Part shown: positions 1 through 6,660 of the stretch, one piece after another
Position numbering within the stretch: position 1 is the stretch's first letter
How the letters are laid out: each line of letters begins with the position of its first letter
Origin: JAAYJR01 sp964563975
GTDB taxonomy: Bacteria > Bacteroidota > Bacteroidia > Bacteroidales > Prolixibacteraceae
DNA length: 30,114 bases
NCBI GenBank assembly: GCA_964563975.1
Contig: CAZLZJ010000024.1
Coordinates: 1-30,114, forward strand
Direction of reading: 5' to 3'
Notes under the pieces: generated by a model
What the model was told of the DNA's origin: nothing
Databases searched by the model: none
What the model saw: the letters and a program-made list of their open reading frames with translations, nothing else
Program-made: the position numbers and the translations under genes

Positions 1-16
1 AATTAATTTTAATCAT

Positions 17-2605
17 ATGAATCTTAATAATTTTACAATAAAAGCACAGGAAGCTGTTCAAAATGCTTTTCAGATTGCGGAGGCTAATAACCAGCAGGCT
101 CTTGAGACAGGTCATATTTTAAAAGGGCTGATCAACTCGGCAGAAGATGTGATTGAATTTATTCTTAAGAAGCTGGGCGTGAATATGCCGGTATTTACAA
201 AGGCACTTAAACAAATTGTTGAATCTTATCCGAAAGTAACCGGCGCAGACCGGTATTTATCGCCTGCAGCCAATATGGTACTGCAAAAGTCAAGTGAACT
301 GGCCGGTAAAATGGGAGACAGGTTTGTGTCGGTTGAGCATATACTTTTATCGCTTTTGGATGGAAATGACACTATTGCCCGTTTGATGAAAGATAACGGT
401 GTAACCCGTGAGGATATGAATAAAGCTATTCTGGAGCTGCGGAAAGGGTCAAAGGTAGACAGTCAGACTGCCGAAGACCGCTTTAACTCGCTAAACAGAT
501 TTGCCATAAACCTGAATGAGATGGCACGTTCAGGAAAGCTTGACCCCGTTATTGGCAGGGATGACGAGATCAGAAGGATCTTACAGATCCTTTCGCGCCG
601 CACAAAAAACAATCCACTGCTGATAGGCGACCCCGGAACAGGTAAAACAGCAATAGCAGAGGGGCTGGCCAGGAGGATTGTCAGAGGTGACGTACCCGAA
701 AATCTGAAGTCTAAGCAGGTATTTTCGCTCGATATGGGGGCTCTCATTGCAGGAGCAAAGTATAAAGGAGAGTTTGAAGAAAGGCTGAAGGCTGTTGTGC
801 ACGAGGTGGTAAACTCAAATGAGGAGGTTATCCTTTTTATTGATGAGATACATACCCTGGTAGGAGCAGGGAAAAGTGACGGAGCAATGGATGCGGCAAA
901 TATACTTAAGCCGGCACTGGCGCGGGGAGAGCTTAGGGCTGTTGGTGCAACCACATTCAGCGAGTATCAGAAATATTTTGAAAAAGATAAAGCTTTGGAG
1001 CGCCGTTTTCAGGTTGTGCAGGTAGATGAACCCGACACTTTGAGCTCAATCTCCATATTGAGAGGAATCAAAGAGCGTTATGAAAATCATCATAAGGTAA
1101 GGATTAAAGATGATGCAATTATTGCTGCAGTCGAGTTATCGCAAAGATATATTTCTGAACGCTTTTTACCTGATAAGGCTATTGACCTGATGGATGAGGC
1201 TGCGGCAAAGCTGCGTCTTGAGATGGACTCCATTCCGGAGGAGCTCGACGAGATAGAACGCCGGATCAAGCAGTTGGAGATTGAGCGTGAAGCCATTAAG
1301 CGCGAGAAAGATGAAAAAAAGCTAAATGTGTTAAATGAAGAGATTTCCAACCTTAAAGATGAGAGGTCGAAGCTCCGCGCAAGGTGGCAAAGTGAAAAGT
1401 CTGTAATTGAAGCAATTCAAAAGAAGAAGGTTGAGATTGAAAATTTTAAAGTTGAATCGGAGGAGGCAGAGAGACAGGGATGGTATGAGCGGGTTGCCGA
1501 GTTGAGGTATGGAAAAATAAAGGAAGCTGAAAATGAGATATTGAGACTGCAGCAGGAGCTTCACCGGCTGAAAGATGGCGACAGCCTTATAAAGGAGGAG
1601 GTAGATGCTGAGGATATTGCCGAGGTGGTTGCACGGTGGACGGGAATACCGGTTTCAAAGATGTTGCAGAGTGAGCGTGAAAAACTGCTTCACATGGAGG
1701 AGGAGCTTCATAAGAGGGTAGTCGGGCAGTATGAAGCGATTACTGCTGTTTCCGATGCCGTAAGAAGGAGCAGGGCAGGGCTTCAGGATGAAAAAAAACC
1801 GATCGGCTCATTTATATTCTTAGGATCTACCGGAGTGGGAAAGACCGAACTGGCAAAAGCCCTGGCAGAATATCTCTTTAACGATGAAAATATGATTACC
1901 CGGATCGATATGTCTGAATATCAGGAAAAATTTTCAGTTACCCGCCTGATTGGAAGCCCGCCGGGATATGTCGGCTATGATGAGGGAGGACAGCTTACGG
2001 AGGCGGTGCGTCATAAACCTTACTCTGTTGTTCTTTTCGATGAAATTGAAAAAGCACACCCCGATATTTTTAATGTCCTTCTTCAGGTACTTGATGACGG
2101 ACGGCTTACCGATAATAAAGGGCGTACGGTAAACTTTAAAAACACTATTATCATAATGACATCCAACCTTGGATCACATCTCATTCAGGAGAGTATTGAG
2201 ATGATGAGCAAAGGTAACCCGGAGGAGGTGATGGATAGTATCCGCAACAGCCTCTTTGAGCTGTTGAGGAAAACCATAAGGCCGGAGTTTCTCAACAGGA
2301 TTGATGAGACTATTGTATTTACTCCGCTTTCAAGAGATGACATAAATGAGATTGTAAAGCTGCAGTTCAATCAGGTAGTTAAAAGGCTTGCAGGCAGCGG
2401 ATTGAAAATGACCATTACCGATTCTGCAATTGAGCTTCTGGCAAAATTAGGCTATGAGCCTCAGTTTGGAGCCCGTCCGGTAAAGCGGGTACTTCAGAGA
2501 TATCTCCTGAATGAGTTGTCACGCAAAGTACTTGCCGGCGACATAGATAAATCAAATCCGATCCGGATCGACACCGAAGGAGACAAGCTGGTTTTCAGGA
2601 ATTAG
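17..2605 (+). CDS. clpB: ATP-dependent disaggregase ClpB (Hsp104 family)
   Basis: Cytosolic AAA+ unfoldase that pulls polypeptides out of aggregates together with the DnaK system. The 862-residue protein has the full ClpB layout: N-terminal double Clp-N repeat (about 1-145), first AAA+ domain with Walker A GDPGTGKT at 204-211 and a Walker B ending in FIDE near 275, a long charged coiled-coil middle domain (about 400-530) that separates ClpB from ClpA and ClpC, and a second AAA+ domain with Walker A GSTGVGKT at 603-610 and the sensor-2 GARP motif near the C terminus. Length matches the family (about 860). The start at 17 gives MNLNNFT, a typical ClpB N terminus. Only 16 bases precede it, so its promoter is not visible. 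Its stop overlaps the convergent HPt gene by 11 bases. Identification is near certain. Confidence 0.98.
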   Translation: MNLNNFTIKAQEAVQNAFQIAEANNQQALETGHILKGLINSAEDVIEFILKKLGVNMPVFTKALKQIVESYPKVTGADRYLSPAANMVLQKSSELAGKMGDRFVSVEHILLSLLDGNDTIARLMKDNGVTREDMNKAILELRKGSKVDSQTAEDRFNSLNRFAINLNEMARSGKLDPVIGRDDEIRRILQILSRRTKNNPLLIGDPGTGKTAIAEGLARRIVRGDVPENLKSKQVFSLDMGALIAGAKYKGEFEERLKAVVHEVVNSNEEVILFIDEIHTLVGAGKSDGAMDAANILKPALARGELRAVGATTFSEYQKYFEKDKALERRFQVVQVDEPDTLSSISILRGIKERYENHHKVRIKDDAIIAAVELSQRYISERFLPDKAIDLMDEAAAKLRLEMDSIPEELDEIERRIKQLEIEREAIKREKDEKKLNVLNEEISNLKDERSKLRARWQSEKSVIEAIQKKKVEIENFKVESEEAERQGWYERVAELRYGKIKEAENEILRLQQELHRLKDGDSLIKEEVDAEDIAEVVARWTGIPVSKMLQSEREKLLHMEEELHKRVVGQYEAITAVSDAVRRSRAGLQDEKKPIGSFIFLGSTGVGKTELAKALAEYLFNDENMITRIDMSEYQEKFSVTRLIGSPPGYVGYDEGGQLTEAVRHKPYSVVLFDEIEKAHPDIFNVLLQVLDDGRLTDNKGRTVNFKNTIIIMTSNLGSHLIQESIEMMSKGNPEEVMDSIRNSLFELLRKTIRPEFLNRIDETIVFTPLSRDDINEIVKLQFNQVVKRLAGSGLKMTITDSAIELLAKLGYEPQFGARPVKRVLQRYLLNELSRKVLAGDIDKSNPIRIDTEGDKLVFRN

Positions 2606-2957
2606 TAATCTCTGAAAGATAATCTGTTAACTCCCTGCATGCAAGATTTAGTTCGTTACCTGCTTTACTGATTAAAGCGGAAATAGAGTTCCTGTTATTA
2701 TCATTGGCAGTGAGCTCTATCTCTTTTAATATTTCGGCAGTCTCCTCCATATTGAAAACCATAGCCGACGATTTGGCAGTATGTGCCTCCCTGTTTAACG
2801 CTTCGTAATTCCTGTCTTTCAGGTATTTGTTCATATTGGTGATATATACGGGAACCTGCCGGATAAAAATATTGATCATTTCGGCTATAAAGTCATTGCT
2901 CTCTTCGCTTAATTCCTTAAGATAGCTTAATTTTACATATTTAAATTTTCTGTTCAT
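2595..2957 (-). CDS. Orphan HPt (histidine phosphotransfer) domain protein
   Basis: A 120-residue, mostly helical protein that is essentially one HPt domain. The phosphorylatable histidine is predicted at H59 in the stretch EAHTAKSSAMVF, which matches the family pattern AHxxKxSSxxxG apart from N/M in place of the final Gly. HPt proteins carry phosphoryl groups between hybrid histidine kinases and response regulators in the cytoplasm. No kinase or classical response regulator adjoins it, so its partners lie elsewhere; the receiver-containing protein at 6661 is the only receiver-bearing protein in the window, and a link to it is speculation. It converges on clpB with an 11-base overlap and is divergent from gcvT. 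Family assignment is good; the pathway is unknown. Confidence 0.8.
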   Translation of the reverse strand: MNRKFKYVKLSYLKELSEESNDFIAEMINIFIRQVPVYITNMNKYLKDRNYEALNREAHTAKSSAMVFNMEETAEILKEIELTANDNNRNSISALISKAGNELNLACRELTDYLSEITNS

Positions 2958-3048
2958 CGAAAAATTGCAAGTTAGGTTAATTATTGAATTTATTTATTCT
3001 AAAAAGCCCGGTAATCGAATTATTTTAAATAAAATTATCAAAAAAAAT

Positions 3049-4128
3049 ATGAGAGTAACAGCATTAAATGCAATCCATAAAAGTTTGGGAGCTAAAATGA
3101 TGGAATTTGCAGGCTTTGAAATGCCTGTTGAGTACAGCGGTATTATAGATGAACATATGGCTGTTCGTAATTCAGCCGCTATTTTTGATGTTTCACATAT
3201 GGGCGAGTTTTGGATAACAGGCAATGAAGCAGTTGATCTTATTAATAAAATCTCTTCAAACGATCCGTCATATTTGAGTCCCGGAATGGTGCAATATACA
3301 TGTATGCCTAATGGGCGGGGAGGCATTGTTGATGATCTTTTGGTGTATTGCTTTGATAAAGAGCGATACTTATTGGTTGTTAATGCTTCCAATACAGCAA
3401 AGGACCGTAACTGGATATTAAGTAATAATACCTATGACGCAGTGTTTGATGACATATCTTCGGAGACGGGCCTGCTTGCAGTTCAGGGCCCTGATGCTAT
3501 TAAGGTTTTGCAAAAACTTACAGCTGCCGACCTTGCAGCTGTTAAGTCTTATCATTTTATTGAGGGAAGTGTTGCGGGTATTGATGATATAATTATTTCC
3601 GCTACCGGCTATACCGGAGCAGGAGGTTTTGAACTATATTTTAAAAACAGGCATGCGCCAGCTCTCTGGGAGGCGTTGATCAGTGCGGGGAGCCGGTATG
3701 GGATCAAGCCTGCCGGCCTGGGTGCCAGAGATACATTAAGGCTTGAAATGGGCTATTGCCTTTATGGAAATGATATTGATGATACAACCTCTCCCATAGA
3801 GGCAGGATTAGGCTGGATAACAAAATTTGGGGGAAGAGAGTTTGTCGACAGCAAATTTCTTGAGAAGCAGAAAAATGAGGGTGTCAGCCGCAGGCTAAGA
3901 GGGTTTATTCTTGAAGAAAAAGGGATCCCCCGGAAAGGATATGATATAATCAGCGCAGAGGGAGAGGTGATAGGCAAAGTTACATCGGGAACAATGTCGC
4001 CCGTATTGACGCAGGGTATCGGAATGGGTTACTTTGCGACAGGTCACTCTGCCATTGGTTCGAAAATATTTATTGGGATCAGAAATAAAAAGATTCCCGC
4101 ACAAATTGTTAAAACACCATTTATATAA
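3049..4128 (+). CDS. gcvT: Glycine cleavage system T protein (aminomethyltransferase)
   Basis: Transfers the methylene unit from the aminomethyl-lipoyl arm of GcvH to tetrahydrofolate, releasing ammonia, in the glycine cleavage system. Using ATG 3049 the protein has 359 residues, the normal family length, and begins MRVTALNAIHKSLGAKM. Signature segments are FDVSHMGE (47-54), GGIVDDLLVY (91-100, containing the conserved catalytic Asp) and GYTGAGGFELYF for folate binding. The frame stays open back to 2965, but those 28 extra codons are AT-rich, have no family counterpart and fall in the divergent promoter region, so I prefer 3049. GcvH and GcvP are not in the window. The adjacent serC makes a serine/glycine/one-carbon neighbourhood plausible, although a 128-base gap separates them. 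Confidence 0.96.
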   Translation: MRVTALNAIHKSLGAKMMEFAGFEMPVEYSGIIDEHMAVRNSAAIFDVSHMGEFWITGNEAVDLINKISSNDPSYLSPGMVQYTCMPNGRGGIVDDLLVYCFDKERYLLVVNASNTAKDRNWILSNNTYDAVFDDISSETGLLAVQGPDAIKVLQKLTAADLAAVKSYHFIEGSVAGIDDIIISATGYTGAGGFELYFKNRHAPALWEALISAGSRYGIKPAGLGARDTLRLEMGYCLYGNDIDDTTSPIEAGLGWITKFGGREFVDSKFLEKQKNEGVSRRLRGFILEEKGIPRKGYDIISAEGEVIGKVTSGTMSPVLTQGIGMGYFATGHSAIGSKIFIGIRNKKIPAQIVKTPFI

Positions 4129-4202
4129 GATAACAATAATTAATTAATTGTTTCATAACAAATAAAATCCCGGTAAAATATTTAATCTTAATCAGAATCT
4201 GA

Positions 4203-4210
4203 TAAATTTG
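4203..4210 (+). promoter_or_regulatory. Candidate -7 element upstream of serC
   Basis: TAAATTTG matches the Bacteroidetes -7 consensus TAnnTTTG and lies 46 bases before the serC ATG. No convincing TTTG -33 element is present at the usual 19-21 base spacing, so the call is moderate. It would give serC and the DUF1015 gene their own promoter, independent of gcvT. Confidence 0.4.
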
Positions 4211-4256
4211 CGACAGGTAAATTCTCTTATAGTTAAATAATTAAAAAGTTGTAATA

Positions 4257-5327
4257 ATGAAAAAACATAATTTTTATGCAGGGCCCTCTATTTTGCCCGG
4301 GTATACTAAGGAAAAAACTGCAGAAGCTGCTATTAATTTTGCCGGTACAGGCCTTTCTGTTATGGAGGTTTCTCACCGCAGCAAAGAATTTGTAGCTGTT
4401 ATGAATGAAGCAAGGGATCTTGTAAAAGAGCTGCTTCAGGTTCCTGCCGGCTACTCGGTGTTGCTGCTGCAGGGAGGCGCCAGCACCCAGTTTTTAATGG
4501 TTCCATACAATTTAATGAAAAGTAAAGCAGCCTATCTCAACACAGGATCATGGGCATCGAAAGCTATTAAGGAAGCTAAATTGTTTGGTGAAGTTATAGA
4601 GGTTGCCTCATCAAAAGATTCAAATTATAACTATATACCCAAGAACTATGAAGTACCGGGAGATGTAAGTTATTTTCATATTACAACAAACAATACAATA
4701 TTCGGCACCGAATTACTGAGTGATCCCGATGTTGATGTTCCTCTTGCCGCAGATATGTCGTCCGATATTTTCAGCCGGCCTGTTGATATTTCAAAATATG
4801 ATGTTATATATGCCGGAGCACAAAAAAACCTCGGCCCGTCGGGTGTCACATTAATTATAGTGAAAGAGGATGCCCTTGGCAAGGCAGACCGGCCGATACC
4901 TACCATTCTCGACTATAAAGTTCAGGTTACAAACGGCTCAATGTTCAATACTCCTGCAACCTTGCCTGTTTTTGCATGTCTGCAAACCTTAAAGTGGTTG
5001 AAAGAGCTGGGTGGGGTGGAAGCAATTGAAAAGATCAATATTCAAAAAGCCGGCCTTCTTTATGATGAACTGGAAAGAAACAGGCTGTTTGTTCCCACTG
5101 TAAGCGATCCTGCAGACCGCTCCAGAATGAATGTCACTTTTGTTATGGCTCCCGAGTATGCCGGGTTGGAAGCAGACTTCCTGGAGTTTGCCACATCTAA
5201 GGGAATGGTTGGTATTAAAGGGCACCGCTCTGTAGGAGGATTCAGGGTTTCTCTTTATAACGCCATGCCTGTGGAGAGTGTTAAGGCATTGATTGAAGTA
5301 ATGCAGGATTTTGAAAAAAACAAATAA
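4257..5327 (+). CDS. serC: Phosphoserine aminotransferase
   Basis: PLP enzyme interconverting 3-phosphohydroxypyruvate plus glutamate and O-phosphoserine plus 2-oxoglutarate, the second step of serine synthesis and also used in B6 synthesis. The 356-residue protein starts MKKHNFYAGPS, a SerC hallmark, contains the PLP-phosphate segment GGAST (73-77), and has the predicted Schiff-base lysine K190 in YAGAQKNLGPSG. Length is typical (about 360). A DUF1015 gene follows after 17 bases, almost certainly in the same transcript. In many Bacteroidetes serA (phosphoglycerate dehydrogenase) sits between these two genes; here it is absent. Confidence 0.97.
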   Translation: MKKHNFYAGPSILPGYTKEKTAEAAINFAGTGLSVMEVSHRSKEFVAVMNEARDLVKELLQVPAGYSVLLLQGGASTQFLMVPYNLMKSKAAYLNTGSWASKAIKEAKLFGEVIEVASSKDSNYNYIPKNYEVPGDVSYFHITTNNTIFGTELLSDPDVDVPLAADMSSDIFSRPVDISKYDVIYAGAQKNLGPSGVTLIIVKEDALGKADRPIPTILDYKVQVTNGSMFNTPATLPVFACLQTLKWLKELGGVEAIEKINIQKAGLLYDELERNRLFVPTVSDPADRSRMNVTFVMAPEYAGLEADFLEFATSKGMVGIKGHRSVGGFRVSLYNAMPVESVKALIEVMQDFEKNK

Positions 5328-5344
5328 AATTTATACCTGCAGAT

Positions 5345-6598
5345 ATGGCAATAATTAAACCCTTTAGAGGCTTGCGTCCGCCTAAGGATGTGGTAAAAGA
5401 GCTGGCCACTCTTCCTTACGATGTTATGAACTCACAAGAGGCGGCAGAGATGGCACAGGGAAAGGAAAAATCACTGCTGCGTATAACAAGGGCTGAAATA
5501 GAGTGTACCAATATAAAAGATATTCATTCGGAAGAGGTTTATAATAAGGCACTTGAAAATTTTAAAAAATTCCTGAAAAAAGGATGGCTTCTTCAGGATG
5601 AGGATCCTGTGTATTATATTTATGCCCAGACAATGAATGGAAGAACCCAGTACGGAATCGTGGGGGCAGCTGCCTGCTCAGATTATGAAAACGGAATAAT
5701 CCGGAAGCATGAGCTTACACGCCCCGACAAAGAAGAAGACCGTATGGTTCTTACACGTTATCTGAATGCCAATATCGAGCCGGTATTTTTTGCATATAAG
5801 GCAGTCCCTGAAATAGATGAGATTGTGCAAAGTGTTACGGACAGTTGTAAGCCGGTATATGATTTTATTTCTGATGATGGTTTCGGACACCACTTTTGGG
5901 TAATCGACACTCCTGAAAAGAACAGAAAGATTGAAGAGCTTTTTGCCACCCGTGTTCCTTACACCTATGTGGCAGACGGGCATCACCGGACAGCAGCAGC
6001 AGCACGGATAGGGGCAGAGAGGGCAGCTGCCGCCGGCAATCATACCGGTAATGAGGAGTATAACTACTTTATGGCTGTTCATTTTCCTGATGACCAGTTG
6101 CAGATCATTGATTATAACAGGTTGGTTACAGATCTTAACGGACTTTCGGAAAAGGAGTTTTTGGCAGCCCTCGAAGATTCGTTTATTGTTGAAAAGGCAG
6201 GAACGGAGATATATAAACCGGGGCGGCTTCATCAGTTCAGCCTCTACCTTGACGGTTGCTGGTACAAGCTGACGGCAAAAGAGGGAACATACAACGATAA
6301 TGACCCCTTAGGAGTGCTTGATGTAAATATACTTTCAAAACAGGTTCTTGAGCCTTTGTTGGGGATCACCGATCTGCGCACTTCACAAAGAATTGATTTT
6401 GTGGGGGGCATTCGCGGCCTCGGAGAGTTAAAAAGACGTGTTGATTCAGGTGAGATGAAAGCTGCATTTGCCCTTTACCCGGTATCAATGCAACAGCTGA
6501 TAAATATAGCTGACTGCGGGAAGATAATGCCGCCGAAAACAACATGGTTTGAGCCCAAGCTCCGTTCGGGGCTTGTGATTCACAAACTTGACCAATAG
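5345..6598 (+). CDS. DUF1015 family protein with ParB/Srx-like DGHHR motif
   Basis: A 417-residue cytosolic protein of the DUF1015 family. Recognisable features are the N-terminal PYDV segment (about 24-27) and DGHHRTAAAARI, with D211, G212, H213, H214 and R215. DGHHR-type motifs are characteristic of the ParB/sulfiredoxin superfamily, which includes free-serine kinases (archaeal SerK, staphylococcal SbnI). The gene is 17 bases downstream of serC, so a role in serine or phosphoserine metabolism is likely from context. A serine-kinase activity is my hypothesis from the motif plus the context, not an established function for this protein. Family assignment is firm; reaction unknown. Confidence 0.85.
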   Translation: MAIIKPFRGLRPPKDVVKELATLPYDVMNSQEAAEMAQGKEKSLLRITRAEIECTNIKDIHSEEVYNKALENFKKFLKKGWLLQDEDPVYYIYAQTMNGRTQYGIVGAAACSDYENGIIRKHELTRPDKEEDRMVLTRYLNANIEPVFFAYKAVPEIDEIVQSVTDSCKPVYDFISDDGFGHHFWVIDTPEKNRKIEELFATRVPYTYVADGHHRTAAAARIGAERAAAAGNHTGNEEYNYFMAVHFPDDQLQIIDYNRLVTDLNGLSEKEFLAALEDSFIVEKAGTEIYKPGRLHQFSLYLDGCWYKLTAKEGTYNDNDPLGVLDVNILSKQVLEPLLGITDLRTSQRIDFVGGIRGLGELKRRVDSGEMKAAFALYPVSMQQLINIADCGKIMPPKTTWFEPKLRSGLVIHKLDQ

Positions 6599-6636
6599 CA
6601 GTAAGGTTAAGGGAGTCAGCCGGATTTTGACCGGGA

Positions 6637-6644
6637 TATCTTTG
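6637..6644 (+). promoter_or_regulatory. Candidate -7 element for the receiver/PEP-binding gene
   Basis: TATCTTTG, an exact TAnnTTTG match, ends 16 bases before the ATG at 6661. There is no -33 TTTG at the expected spacing (the TTTG at 6626-6629 is too close). If used, the transcript would have a very short leader of about 10 bases. Confidence 0.4.
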
Positions 6645-6660
6645 AAATAAATTTATTAAG

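Noticed and set aside
463..954. 163-codon minus-strand open frame inside clpB
   Set aside because: Lies wholly within a highly conserved gene, has serine- and leucine-rich composition typical of antisense shadow frames, and shows no recognisable domain.
2965..3048. 28-codon N-terminal extension of gcvT
   Set aside because: AT-rich, no family counterpart, and it covers the divergent intergenic region; ATG 3049 gives the standard T-protein length.
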